The notes beneath the pieces are model-generated. The model saw only the letters and a program-made list of their open reading frames with translations, was not told the DNA's origin and did not search any database. Source: an uncultured Collinsella sp. (GTDB lineage Bacteria; Actinomycetota; Coriobacteriia; Coriobacteriales; Coriobacteriaceae). From it: a DNA stretch of 27,622 bases. The number at the start of each line of letters is the position of its first letter. Position 1 is the stretch's first letter. Made by a program: the position numbers and the translations under genes. This document shows positions 7,468-15,515 of this stretch, one piece after another. The stretch spans positions 1 through 27,622 of the forward strand of contig UQWQ01000019.1 of the NCBI GenBank assembly GCA_900544755.1, read 5' to 3'.

Positions 7468-8210
7468 CCAAATACGCCCCACCCCAACGCAACATCCCAA
7501 GGCTGGAGTTCGTCGCCCAGGCGAACGATGCAGTCGTAGAGCACGGTATGGCGCTCGGTCGGGTTGGCATCCCGATGAAAATGCCCGTAGTACCAGCGCT
7601 TGTAGTCCAAGCGGTCTTCCAACTCGTCAAAAAATGCCGTAAGTCGATCGACGGCGGGGCAATTCCAGCCGGGCGCTGGATAAAGCGTGGACGAAAGCAT
7701 GCGCGTAGAGCAGGTGTGGGTGATCACGTAGTCGACCGTCCAGCCCACGCTGTCGAGCTTTGCCCGCGCCTCCTCAAAGTTGCGCTCGTCCGGCAGCTCC
7801 TGCGGCCACCAGCTGGAATACGGAATGCGGTATTCCTTGTCCACGCTCGTGGCGCCGCCCATGGTAAAGATCGTTGAGCCGTCGAGCTCAAAAACCTCGC
7901 CACGCGTCAGTCGCCGTATGGGCGAGGCATCCGACAGGCGCTGCGTCAGCCCACCGTGCCACAACTCCATGGGGCGCTCCGCCCAGTGATCGAAACGCTC
8001 GTGGTTGCCGTCGACGAACAACACGGTATAGGGACGCGATTCCAGCCAAGCAATATCGGCGCACTCCTCGGCAGAGAAATCCCAGGGAAAGCCAAAGTCG
8101 CCGGCGACGATGAGATAGTCGTCACTCGTCAGACTATCCCCAAGCTCCCAGTCGCGCAGCTTTTGCATGTCGAGCCCACCGTGAATGTCGCCCGTCACAT
8201 AGACCGTCAT
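7224..8210 (-). CDS. Calcineurin-like metallophosphoesterase
   Basis: This is a two-metal phosphoesterase whose substrate cannot be told. Motifs in order: GDIHGG (residues 7-12), GDFG, GNHER, the ITHTCS histidine and GHFHRD, which together make up the dinuclear metal site. The start is the ATG at 8210, preceded by GGTGAT; the ORF extends upstream to 8246 without a ribosome site. The recognisable domain ends near residue 245 (LGDELQPWDVALGWG). The remaining roughly 80 residues are Ser/Arg/Pro-rich and are read antisense to the 3' end of gluQ. They look like out-of-frame shadow sequence, so an ancestral stop near the gluQ end may have been lost. Same strand and 85 nt downstream of the small membrane protein gene. 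Confidence 0.85.
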   Translation of the reverse strand: MTVYVTGDIHGGLDMQKLRDWELGDSLTSDDYLIVAGDFGFPWDFSAEECADIAWLESRPYTVLFVDGNHERFDHWAERPMELWHGGLTQRLSDASPIRRLTRGEVFELDGSTIFTMGGATSVDKEYRIPYSSWWPQELPDERNFEEARAKLDSVGWTVDYVITHTCSTRMLSSTLYPAPGWNCPAVDRLTAFFDELEDRLDYKRWYYGHFHRDANPTERHTVLYDCIVRLGDELQPWDVALGWGVFGYSAVTAMFSRCARITSQLKCSTSRSAERGVVSGAMPVCPASQPSSASGVPKRARSSPRSRSRSRLERRRPSGAMSSGICP

Positions 8211-8295
8211 CGGATCACCACTTCCCTGCAAGTCGCTAGCCCGCATTCTGCACGATTACTAAGCTAACCGTTCCAGCCCTTCCATCCCTTAGGGC

Positions 8296-8535
8296 TTACC
8301 CCTCGTTCTTCCATCCAAACGGGTCAAGCACCCAAAAAACCAGATCGAGCACGCCGCCGGTCATCATGGCGCCGGCAAGGGCCATGCAAACGTGCAGGGA
8401 ACTGGCACTTCGGAGCACGTCGAATGGCCCCAGAACAGCCAGCAGCGCGACCGCTGCGCCGGCTACGCACAGCGCGAGGCACGGCCCCGCGTCCTTGACG
8501 CACTTCTTTGCGAGATGCTTGGTGTTGTCACTCAT
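8296..8535 (-). CDS. Small membrane protein with two helices, 79 aa
   Basis: Not recognised by name. After a short charged N-terminus (MSDNTKHLAKK) come two hydrophobic segments, about residues 17-38 and 46-70, ending in DPFGWKNEG. Topology is probably both ends in the cytoplasm. The ATG at 8535 is preceded by AAGGAG, 10-11 nt away, which is rather long. A longer frame to 8685 exists, but its extra 50 residues are Cys/Arg-rich and look non-coding. It may be co-transcribed with the phosphoesterase gene 85 nt downstream. Confidence 0.6.
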   Translation of the reverse strand: MSDNTKHLAKKCVKDAGPCLALCVAGAAVALLAVLGPFDVLRSASSLHVCMALAGAMMTGGVLDLVFWVLDPFGWKNEG

Positions 8536-9038
8536 CAATATCGAACTCCTTAGAGGGTCGTTGTTTGGGTACATGCCGCCGCGGCAGAGCAGGACGGCAG
8601 GGCAAGTGTCACATGTCGTGCGGACATCCATGGGGAAACCGCCTGCTCGACCAACCCTTGACGCCGTTTTGCACCGGCACCCCATCCCCCGCTATTGAGG
8701 TCTAATACTTTTCCCGTGAAGTGAACGACCTTATTTGGACCCCCGAAGCATTGGAATTTTTTGATTGCTATGTCCTGCGGTTTTGCAGCGCGAATCCTGC
8801 GGTTTTGCGGTCTAAAGGTGTGGATGCTCCGGGACTTCGTTTTTACTCGTTCACTTCTCGGGAAAGTATTAGAGCTCGGCTGACAGGGGTACCGCTCTGG
8901 TGTCGATGCCCTGCGTCTTTTTCGCTTGATTAGGGAAAACAGTCTCGCTTAAGTAATTGCGAGCCCGCCCAGACGTATCTGCGGGGTTGTCTGTACAATT
9001 CGCGGTATTATGTTGCGGAGTTTTGAAGGGAGCCGCTG
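8536..9038. other. About 500-nt gap with no firm gene
   Basis: A 70-codon frame beginning with GTG at 8721 has no ribosome site and no recognisable content. The 14-mer TCCTGCGGTTTTGC occurs twice, at 8773 and 8795. A -10-like TACAAT at 8994-8999 may serve the following ogt gene. The stretch is richer in T than the genes and may be a decayed repeat or gene. Confidence 0.4.
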
Positions 9039-9614
9039 GTGGTCACGACGACGTTTGCTTCGCCTTTGGGCGAAATCTTGCTTGCCGCTGATGGCCGCGG
9101 TCTGACGGGGCTTTGGTTTGAGGGGCAGGAGCACTTTGGTTCCACGCTTCTTAAAGAAAGCGCCGAATACGTTGAGGGCACCGATGCAGTTTCGGGTGCC
9201 GGGGGCATGCAGACGGTAAATCCGGCCAATGGCGCGGCTTCTTCGGTGCTAGAGCGTTCTTGGGCTTGGCTCAACGCCTATTTTGCGGGGCAGGAGCCTC
9301 GGTTTACGCCGCCGTTGCATTTGATTGGCACGGCGTTTCAGCGTGAGGTTTGGTTTGAGCTACTTTCAATTCCGCGTGGCGAGGTCGCTACGTATGGCGA
9401 GATCGCCCAGCGTGTTGCGGCTCGACATCGTGTGCCGGGAAATGAAGCGCCCGTTGTATCTCCTCGCGCGGTGGGGGCTGCGGTCGCTCGCAACCCTATT
9501 TCGATTATCGTGCCGTGCCATCGCGTGGTCGCGGCCGACGGATCGCTCAACGGATACGCCGGTGGACTGGATCGCAAGGAGTGGCTGCTGCGCCTCGAGG
9601 GTGCCTATCTATAA
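9039..9614 (+). CDS. ogt: Methylated-DNA--protein-cysteine methyltransferase
   Basis: A suicide DNA-repair protein that moves the methyl group of O6-methylguanine onto its own cysteine. The C-terminal domain is complete: FQREVWFELLSIPRGEVATYGEIA (recognition helix region), RAVGAAVARNPISI, and the active site IVPCHRV with C160. The N-terminal domain (about 1-90) is the usual poorly conserved ribonuclease-H-like part, and no Ada-type zinc or AraC domain is present. Length (191 aa) is slightly above the family norm because of a linker around residues 45-70 and an insert ARHRVPGNEAPVVS before the active site. Start codon is GTG with AAGGGAG upstream. Single gene. Confidence 0.93.
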   Translation: MVTTTFASPLGEILLAADGRGLTGLWFEGQEHFGSTLLKESAEYVEGTDAVSGAGGMQTVNPANGAASSVLERSWAWLNAYFAGQEPRFTPPLHLIGTAFQREVWFELLSIPRGEVATYGEIAQRVAARHRVPGNEAPVVSPRAVGAAVARNPISIIVPCHRVVAADGSLNGYAGGLDRKEWLLRLEGAYL

Positions 9615-9699
9615 GCTGCAGGCGGCCGCAACGCCCATGCGGCAAGCGCGCTCGCTGTACGGGCGTTGTTTGCAGGGCGAGATGTGAAGCCGCCCGTTC

Positions 9700-9790
9700 C
9701 TTAAGTCCGACTAAGCTATAACCTTGCTTTTTTAAATATGCTCATCGACCTGCTAAGGCAGCACTAAGGCGAGTGCGGGTGCGCTATTAT
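9700..9790 (+). promoter_or_regulatory. Promoter with paired 11-bp-spaced half-sites before a truncated kinase
   Basis: CTAAGGC occurs at 9753 and again at 9764, 11 bp apart, just where a -35 would be for the -10 box TATTAT at 9785-9790. A second, looser pair (CTTAAGT at 9700, CTAAGCT at 9711) has the same 11-bp spacing and lies 53 bp upstream. This layout is that of OmpR/PhoB-family response regulators binding direct repeats at an activated promoter. The regulator itself is not in the window. Confidence 0.45.
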
Positions 9791-10311
9791 CGGCGCTCAC
9801 GGAGCGCTTGGTGTTCTTGGCACGCATGGACGAGGGCTCGGCGGGCTTTACCATGGCGTCGATCGATCTTTCGGAGGCGGTGAACAAGGCGGCGGCGCCG
9901 TTTAAGTCGGTGGTGGTCTCAGGCGGTAAACGCCTGTCGACGTCGATTGCGACCGGCGTGCGGACCCATGCCGATGCCGCGGCGGTGGCGCAGGTGGTTG
10001 AGTTGCTACTGGACAACGCCACGCGCTATGCGAGCGAGGGCAGCGTGATTGAGCTGAGCCTGTGCGCCGTTTCGCACGGCAAAGGCAAGGGCGCCGCCGA
10101 GCTTGTCGTATCGAACGCCGTGGACGAGCTGCCCGAGGGCGACCTGGACCGATTGTTCGATCGCTTCTATCGTGCGGATGCGTCGCGCAGCTCCAAGACG
10201 GGTGGCTCGGGCGTGGGCCTGTCCGTGGTGCGTGCCATCGCCGAGGCCCATGGAGGCGCCGCCACCGTATCCGGTCACGGCAACCAGATCACCTTCACCG
10301 TTTGCCTTTAA
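9757..10311 (+). pseudogene. Sensor histidine kinase, C-terminal fragment only
   Basis: Only the end of the dimerisation helix (ALTERLVFLARMDEG) and the ATP-binding domain remain: N box in ELLLDNATRYAS, F/G2 region in FDRFYRADASRSSKTGGSGVGLSVVRAIAEAHGG, and a short final strand. The phosphoacceptor His, sensor domain and membrane helices are missing, and the frame closes at a stop at 9754. A promoter with response-regulator-like repeats directly precedes it, which suggests that one deletion removed a response regulator gene and most of the kinase. GGAG lies six bases before the GTG at 9808, so a 167-aa ATPase-domain protein could still be made. A hairpin repeat begins at the stop codon. Confidence 0.75.
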
Positions 10312-10363
10312 AACCTGCCAAAAAGGAACAGGTTTATTTTGGCAGGTTTTATCTGGGGAAACG
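10310..10363 (+). repeat. Dispersed hairpin element, copy A
   Basis: The stem AAAACCTGCCAAAA/TTTTGGCAGGTTTT (14 bp, perfect) has loop AGGAACAGGTTTAT, then the conserved tail ATCTGGGGAAACG. It overlaps the stop codon of the kinase fragment and, with its T-rich 3' side, can act as a terminator. The loop CAGGTT can also pair with the left arm. Confidence 0.75.
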
Positions 10364-10388
10364 TCCGCAGGAGAGGGCATGGGCGGTG

Positions 10389-10417
10389 TGAACATATGCA
10401 TCTCTACCTGCTAAAAT
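10389..10417 (+). promoter_or_regulatory. Promoter for the AIM24-family gene
   Basis: The extended -10 TGCTAAAAT (hexamer 10412-10417) has a -35-like TGAACA at 10389-10394, 17 bp upstream. The transcript would start near 10424, leaving a leader of about 36 nt that ends with AAAGGAG before the ATG at 10460. Confidence 0.5.
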
Positions 10418-10459
10418 ATAGGCATCGTTATTCGGCTCCTGAGTGGAAAGGAGACGGTC

Positions 10460-11134
10460 ATGCAGTACGAGATCGGCGGAGGGGCTTTCCCGGTTGTTAC
10501 GTGCAACCTTAGCGATGGCGAATCCATGATCACCGAAAGCGGCGCCATGGCTTGGATGACCCCCAACATGGAAATGTCTACCTCGGGCGGTGGCATCGGC
10601 AAGATGTTCTCCAAGGCTTTTTCGGGTGAGGCATTGTTCCAAAACATTTGGACCGCGCGTGGCGATGGCATGATCGCGTTTGGCTCCTGCTTCCCCGGCC
10701 GCATCGTGCCAATCGAGATCGGTCCGGGCAAGAGCTGGATTTTGCAGAAGCGTTCGTTCCTTGCCGCGGAAAGTGGCGTCGAGTTGAGCATTCACTTTAA
10801 CAAGAAGGCAAAGGCCGGCGTCTTTGGCGGCGAGGGCTTTATCATGCAGAAGCTCACGGGCTCGGGTGTTGCTTTTGCCGAGATCGACGGCGACCTGGTT
10901 GAGTACGAGCTCGCTGCTGGCCAGCAGATGATTGTGGATACCGGCAACGTGGCCGGCTTTGAGGAGACCGTGAGCATCGACGCTCAAATGGTCAAGGGCG
11001 TCAAAAACATCATGTTTGGTGGCGAGGGCGTGTTCAACACCGTGCTCACCGGTCCCGGTCGCATCTGGTTGCAGACGATGCCCATTTCCAATCTTGCGGC
11101 AGCAGTGGCCTCGATGACCAACAACAATAACTAG
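10460..11134 (+). CDS. AIM24 / TIGR00266 family protein
   Basis: This is a 224-aa cytosolic protein of the TIGR00266/AIM24 beta-sandwich family. Bacterial function is unsettled; the mitochondrial relative affects inner-membrane organisation. Seen: repeated strands with the family pattern, including ESGAMAWMTPNMEMST, the Gly-rich GGGIGKMFSKAFSGE, FPGRIVPIEIGPGKSWILQK, FGGEGFIMQKLTGSGVAFAE, and near the end FGGEGVFNTVLTGPGRIWLQTMP. It ends in an Asn-rich tail. The ATG has AAAGGAG upstream, an extended -10 promoter precedes it, and a terminator follows 12 nt after the stop. It is therefore a clean single-gene unit. Confidence 0.9.
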   Translation: MQYEIGGGAFPVVTCNLSDGESMITESGAMAWMTPNMEMSTSGGGIGKMFSKAFSGEALFQNIWTARGDGMIAFGSCFPGRIVPIEIGPGKSWILQKRSFLAAESGVELSIHFNKKAKAGVFGGEGFIMQKLTGSGVAFAEIDGDLVEYELAAGQQMIVDTGNVAGFEETVSIDAQMVKGVKNIMFGGEGVFNTVLTGPGRIWLQTMPISNLAAAVASMTNNNN

Positions 11135-11146
11135 TCCGCATAGGAT

Positions 11147-11182
11147 AGCGCGCGGCGGGCTTACCCTGTCGCGCGCTTTTTT
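11147..11182 (+). terminator. Intrinsic terminator of the AIM24-family gene
   Basis: The stem AGCGCGCG/CGCGCGCT with a 15-nt loop is followed by TTTTTT, starting 12 nt after the stop codon. Confidence 0.85.
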
Positions 11183-11296
11183 GCTGGCAAACGCCTCGCT
11201 TATAGAGTGTGGCTGCGCTGCTACAGCGAGCGTCGTCATCTCGTCACCCTGATAGCTTGCGGCAAGCGTGGCAATGAGGAGTGAGAATTTGAGTGC

Positions 11297-11456
11297 TCAG
11301 TCCCAAGGCATAATGGCGGCCATGCCAACAAGCAAAAACGAGTTGCCGGTGTCACGGAAAGGCAGGCGTCGGTCGATTCCACGTGAGACGGCTGTGCCGA
11401 TCTGCACGGCCGCCCCTGCGCGTCCCGCGCTGCCCCCAAAGAGGTACGTTTCCCCA
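11297..11456 (-). pseudogene. Possible C-terminal remnant of a membrane protein gene
   Basis: The minus strand between the repeat copy at 11447-11497 and the TGA at 11297-11299 reads about 50 codons without a stop. It includes YLFGGSAGRAGAAVQIGTAV and ends RDTGNSFLLVGMAAIMPWD. The Gly/Ala-rich and hydrophobic pattern looks like the end of a membrane protein, and the frame is cut at its 5' side by the repeat. There is no start codon or identified family. The opposite strand is also open here, so this is tentative. The rest of the 11183-11546 gap holds nothing I can support apart from the repeat and a -10-like TAATAC at 11508. Confidence 0.3.
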
Positions 11457-11497
11457 TATAAAACCTGCCAAAATAAACCTGTCCCTTTTTGGTAGGT
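11447..11497 (-). repeat. Dispersed hairpin element, copy B (reverse orientation)
   Basis: Read on the minus strand it has left arm CCTACC, loop core GGGACAGGTTTAT, right arm TTTTGGCAGG and tail ATATGGGGAAACG. The A in the left arm breaks one pair. It lies about 50 bp upstream of the ABC transporter ATPase gene. Confidence 0.7.
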
Positions 11498-11546
11498 GGG
11501 AAATGGGTAATACTAAAGAGTTATCCGACCAGATGGGAATTAATCG

Positions 11547-12248
11547 ATGGCTTATATCGAATTCAAAGACGTCATCAAGGCATACGGCGAGGGCGACGCG
11601 CGCATTCACGCACTCGACGGCGCGAGCTTTACGGTTGAGCGCGGCGAGCTCGCCATCATTCTGGGTGCTTCGGGCGCCGGCAAGACCACGGCCCTCAACA
11701 TTCTGGGCGGCATGGATACGGCGACCTCCGGTACCGTGACGGTGGACGGGCGCGACGTGAGCTCCGCCAACGAGGCACAGCTCGTGGAATACCGCCGCGC
11801 CGACGTCGGCTTTGTTTTCCAGTTCTACAATCTGGTCCCCAACCTGACGGCGCTCGAAAATGTCGAGCTTGCGGCGCAGATCTGCCCCGATTCACTCGAT
11901 GCCGAGCAAACGCTTTGCCAGGTTGGCCTGGGCGAGCGCCTGGGCAACTTTCCGGCGCAGCTTTCGGGCGGCGAGCAGCAGCGCGTGTCCATTGCCCGCG
12001 CGCTGGCCAAGAACCCCAAGCTGCTTTTATGCGACGAGCCCACGGGTGCACTCGACTATAAAACTGGCAAGCAGATCCTGCAGCTACTGCAGGACACCTG
12101 TCGCAAGCAAGGCATTACGGTCATTATCATCACCCACAACTCCGCGCTGGCGCCCATGGCCGATCGCCTGATCCGCTTTAAGAGCGGCCGCGTGGAGAGC
12201 GAGACGGTCCAGCAACATCCCGTGTCCATCGAGACGATCGAGTGGTAG
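11547..12248 (+). CDS. ABC transporter ATP-binding protein, MacB/LolD type
   Basis: The 233-aa ATPase powers the permease encoded directly downstream. Walker A is GASGAGKTT (about residues 35-43), the Q loop lies in FVFQFYNL, the signature is LSGGEQQRVSIARAL, Walker B is LLLCDEPTGALD, and the switch His is in IIITHN. The PTGALD ending and the short C-terminus are typical of the MacB/LolD/FtsE group that works with FtsX-type permeases. The ribosome site is weak (GGGA) but the N-terminus MAYIEFKDVIKAYG aligns with the family start. It lies downstream of a broken two-component kinase, an arrangement common for peptide-antibiotic exporters, though the AIM24 gene and a terminator lie between them. 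Confidence 0.95.
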   Translation: MAYIEFKDVIKAYGEGDARIHALDGASFTVERGELAIILGASGAGKTTALNILGGMDTATSGTVTVDGRDVSSANEAQLVEYRRADVGFVFQFYNLVPNLTALENVELAAQICPDSLDAEQTLCQVGLGERLGNFPAQLSGGEQQRVSIARALAKNPKLLLCDEPTGALDYKTGKQILQLLQDTCRKQGITVIIITHNSALAPMADRLIRFKSGRVESETVQQHPVSIETIEW

Positions 12249-12253
12249 CGCCC

Positions 12254-15019
12254 ATGGACCAGGATCGCCAAAACAGCCAAAACCGTGATACGGAGCACGT
12301 AAGTCGCGACCGGGAGTTCGCGACCTACCGCACCGCTCAAAGCTCAAACGATATGGTGCCGACGGTTTTTCGCCGCGGCATCTACCGCACGATTCGCGGC
12401 AGCCTCAAACGCTTCTTGTCTATCGTCGTAATCACGGCGCTCGGCGTGAGCGTGATGTGCGGCCTTAAGGCGGGCTGCGAGGACCTGTGCGATTCGGTCG
12501 ACGCCTATTTTGACCAGCAGAATGTCTATGACATTAACGTGCAGTCGACCTATGGCCTTACGCGCGACGATCTTGCGGCCATTCAAGAGGTCGACGGCGT
12601 CGAGACAGCCGAGGGCATCTACACCGAGACCGCCTACACCGCCGTGGGCACAACGCGCGAGCGCGTGGTCGTGCAGAGTCTATCCAAGGAGAATATCGAT
12701 CAACCGGTGCTGGTGAGCGGCGATTTGCCCGAGAGCGCCGGTGAGGTCGCGGTGACTTCGAAGTTCCTGAAGGCTTCGGGCAAAAAGCTCGGCGATACGG
12801 TGAGCTTTGCCGCCAACGATGCGAGCTCGTCGAACCAAAGCGCCAAGGACCAGTTTGCCGATGGGGACTACACCATCACGGCCGAGGTTCTCGATCCCAC
12901 TGATGTGAGCTCCGACTCGACAGTCAACGCCTTCCGTGCCGCCTCGGCCGCGGACTACAAGTTTTATGTGAGCGAGGATGCCGCGACATCTTCTTCCTAC
13001 TCCGCGGTTCACGTGACCGTCGAGGGGGCCAAGAGCCTCAATTCCTATTCGGATGCCTACACGACAAAGATTAACGAGGTCAAGGGCAATATCGATAAGA
13101 TCCGCGACGGGCGCGAAAAGGCACGTGCTCAAGAGTTGACGGTCGATACGCCGGCAAGTTTGGATGCGGCAGAGCGCCAAGCGAATATGCTCTTTGGGAT
13201 TGAACAGGACAACATCAATCGTATGGCCGAGGGCAGCGAGGAGCGCGCCCAGGCTCAGGTCGACTTGGACCAGCGCCGTGCCGCCGCCGACCAGCAATTC
13301 GCCGATGCCCGCGCCGAGATTTCCGACCTTGGCGAATGCACCTGGTACATCCAGGACCGCGGTAACATCGCAAGCTACTCGAGCGTCGAGAGCGACAGTT
13401 CTTCGATCGAGGCCATCGCCACGGTGTTCCCGTTCATCTTCTTTATCGTCGCCGTGCTTATCAGCCTTACCACCGCCACCCGCATGGTCGAGGAGGAGCG
13501 CACGCTCATCGGCCTGTACAAGGCGCTTGGCTATTCACGCGAGCGCATCCTGTCCAAATACGTGGACTACTCGCTGTGGGCGTGTCTGATCGGCGGCGTG
13601 CTCGGCAACATCATCGGATTTGTGGGCCTGCCGCTGTTCCTGTTTACGGTGTTCGACGACATGTACTCGCTGCCCCAAATGCAGTTTTCGTACGACATTG
13701 TGTCCTCAATCGTCTCGGTGGCGCTGTTTGCCGTGGGCGTGGTGGGCGCCACGATTATCGCCTGCCGCCACGAGATGGCCGAGACCCCAGCCTCGCTCAT
13801 GCGTCCCAAGGCCCCACGTGCCGGCTCGCGCATCCTACTTGAGCGCATCGGCTTTATCTGGCGCCGCATGGGCTTTTTGAACAAGGTGGCTGCGCGCAAC
13901 CTGTTCCGTTACAAAAAGCGTGCCTTTATGACTATTTTTGGCATCGCGGGATGCACGGCGCTCGTGATCTGCGGTATGGGCATCCGCGATACGTCAGTGG
14001 CGCTTTCGCCCAAGCAGTACGGGCATATCACGCGCTATGACTTGTTGGCGGTTGCCAATCCCGACGATTTTTCGCGGACGTGCGCAGCGCTGGATGAGCG
14101 CAGCGCGGCCAATGATTCCAACGTGACCGTGACTTCGACGCTGCCGATTATGACCGACAACGTCACCTTTACGTTTGGCGGCAAGAGCGAGACCGTGCAG
14201 CTGATTGTGGTGCCCGATGACCGCGCGAACGACCTGGACGACTACGTTCGCCTTGAGGACGAGTCCAAAGAACCGCTGTCTTTGCGTGACGGAGACGTGT
14301 ATCTGAGTAAGAGTTCACAGCTGGTACTGGGGATTCAGCCGGGCGATACAGCACACGTCCAGGATTCGTTGCTCAATGTTGCCAAGGTCAAAGTCAGCGA
14401 CATTTCGCTCAACTATCTTGGCAACACGCTTTACATGACGCAGGGCACCTATGAGCGCGCGTTTGGTCGAAGCGCACGTCTTAACGGCGTCTTTGTACTG
14501 CTTAAGGGTTCGTCGGCCGACCAGATTGCGTTTAGCAAGAATCTTAAGAGTGACGGTTGGCTTACGATTTCGAGTACGGCCGAGCATTGGGAAAACTATG
14601 AGGCGAACTTTACGATTATCAATTCGGTCGTGGTGCTCGTGACCTTCATGGCGGCGTGCCTGTCGTTTGTGGTGGTGTTTACGCTGTCCAACACGAATAT
14701 CTCCGAGCGCGAACGCGAGCTGGCGACCATCAAGGTGCTGGGCTTCCGCCGTGGCGAGGTGCACCACTACGTCAACAAGGAGACGTTGATCCTCACGGCG
14801 ATCGGCGCCGCACTGGGCGTACCGCTAGGCGGCTTGCTGGCCGAGAGTTTTACGTACATTTTGCAGATGCCGTCGCTGTACTTTGACGTCGAGGTCGAGC
14901 CGCTAAGCTATGTGCTCGCCGTGCTGCTTTCCTTTGGCTTTACGTTTATCGTCAACCTTGCCACCAACCGTACCCTCAACAAGATTGACATGGTCGGTGC
15001 CCTCAAGAGCGCCGAGTAA
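12254..15019 (+). CDS. ABC transporter permease with two FtsX domains
   Basis: A roughly 921-aa fused permease paired with the ATPase 5 nt upstream. Approximate layout: cytoplasmic N-terminus, first helix (about 54-72, KRFLSIVVITALGVSVM), a large extracellular domain of about 310 residues with a coiled-coil stretch rich in Ala, Gln, Glu and Arg, three helices of the first FtsX domain (about 388-504) including the conserved LIGLYKALGYSRERILSKY, then a second unit with helix about 556-576, another extracellular domain, and the last three helices (about 790-910) with ELATIKVLGFRRGEV. The two matching cytoplasmic loops show the internal duplication. Substrate unknown; this class exports peptides or lipids, or couples mechanically to the cell wall. 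A GTG at 12242, overlapping the ATPase stop, is an alternative start. The stop codon lies in hairpin copy C. Confidence 0.93.
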   Translation: MDQDRQNSQNRDTEHVSRDREFATYRTAQSSNDMVPTVFRRGIYRTIRGSLKRFLSIVVITALGVSVMCGLKAGCEDLCDSVDAYFDQQNVYDINVQSTYGLTRDDLAAIQEVDGVETAEGIYTETAYTAVGTTRERVVVQSLSKENIDQPVLVSGDLPESAGEVAVTSKFLKASGKKLGDTVSFAANDASSSNQSAKDQFADGDYTITAEVLDPTDVSSDSTVNAFRAASAADYKFYVSEDAATSSSYSAVHVTVEGAKSLNSYSDAYTTKINEVKGNIDKIRDGREKARAQELTVDTPASLDAAERQANMLFGIEQDNINRMAEGSEERAQAQVDLDQRRAAADQQFADARAEISDLGECTWYIQDRGNIASYSSVESDSSSIEAIATVFPFIFFIVAVLISLTTATRMVEEERTLIGLYKALGYSRERILSKYVDYSLWACLIGGVLGNIIGFVGLPLFLFTVFDDMYSLPQMQFSYDIVSSIVSVALFAVGVVGATIIACRHEMAETPASLMRPKAPRAGSRILLERIGFIWRRMGFLNKVAARNLFRYKKRAFMTIFGIAGCTALVICGMGIRDTSVALSPKQYGHITRYDLLAVANPDDFSRTCAALDERSAANDSNVTVTSTLPIMTDNVTFTFGGKSETVQLIVVPDDRANDLDDYVRLEDESKEPLSLRDGDVYLSKSSQLVLGIQPGDTAHVQDSLLNVAKVKVSDISLNYLGNTLYMTQGTYERAFGRSARLNGVFVLLKGSSADQIAFSKNLKSDGWLTISSTAEHWENYEANFTIINSVVVLVTFMAACLSFVVVFTLSNTNISERERELATIKVLGFRRGEVHHYVNKETLILTAIGAALGVPLGGLLAESFTYILQMPSLYFDVEVEPLSYVLAVLLSFGFTFIVNLATNRTLNKIDMVGALKSAE

Positions 15020-15069
15020 CCTGCCAAAAAGGGACAGGTTTATTTTGGCAGGTTTTATCTGGGCAAACG
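15018..15069 (+). repeat. Dispersed hairpin element, copy C, at the permease stop
   Basis: The stem AACCTGCCAAAA/TTTTGGCAGGTT has loop core GGGACAGGTTTAT and tail ATCTGGGCAAACG. The first bases are the last bases of the TAA stop (15017-15019). It probably serves as the terminator of the ABC operon. A small AACGCCGG/CCGGCGTT hairpin follows directly (to about 15100). Confidence 0.75.
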
Positions 15070-15214
15070 CCGGACAACCATTAGGTGGCCCGGCGTTCGC
15101 CCCGTCAAACGGGCTTTCCATTTGCCTTTCATTCTATTTGGTTTTCGCTCGCAGGCGTGGATGAGAGGCTCTCTTTGGCCTTCGAGATTGGGCTTGTATG
15201 GGTCGTATGCCACA

Positions 15215-15362
15215 AAATGGGCCTATCTACTACGTTTGCTACCACACCCTCGACCGTGACAAAGATTATGAAATTAAAACCGCAGGTAGAGGGCTTGCCA
15301 GTTTTCGGAAAAGGCGGGTATGGTCGGCCCTCTCGAGTTAAACGTAGTAAATAGGCCCTTTT
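15215..15362. repeat. Long inverted repeat enclosing about 100 nt
   Basis: GGGCCTATCTACTACGTTT (15219-15237) pairs with AAACGTAGTAAATAGGCCC (15340-15358), 18 of 19 positions. An outer AAAA/TTTT extends this after a one-base bulge. The enclosed part contains the 13-mer ACCGCAGGTAGAG, also found at 21130-21142. There is no ORF. It could be a MITE-like element or a structured RNA; the plus-strand end runs into TTTT. Confidence 0.6.
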
Positions 15363-15419
15363 CTTGGCGCGCGGTCAGCTCAATGCTAATCTCCGTGCCG
15401 GAACTGACCCAGTTGTTTG

Positions 15420-15490
15420 TAAGTTGCGGTGATATGCGGACTGTTTGGCGCTTTGGAGCTTCAAAACAGTCCCTATCTCACCGCAACTTA
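15420..15490. repeat. 71-nt two-part hairpin beside the XRE gene
   Basis: The outer arms TAAGTTGCGGTGA and TCACCGCAACTTA are perfect over 13 bp. The inner arms GGACTGTTT (15438-15446) and AAACAGTCC (15464-15472) are perfect over 9 bp, with 5-nt internal bulges. It lies 25 nt past the XRE gene stop and may act as its 3' end, or be a REP element. Confidence 0.65.
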
Positions 15491-15515
15491 GGAGAAGGGC
15501 GGGGGTGGTTGGGTG

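Noticed and set aside
8721..8933. 70-codon GTG-started plus-strand frame
   Set aside because: No ribosome site, internal short direct repeat, and no recognisable sequence.
10349..11239. 296-codon minus-strand frame
   Set aside because: Antisense to the AIM24-family gene and running into the hairpin repeat; no protein-like motifs.
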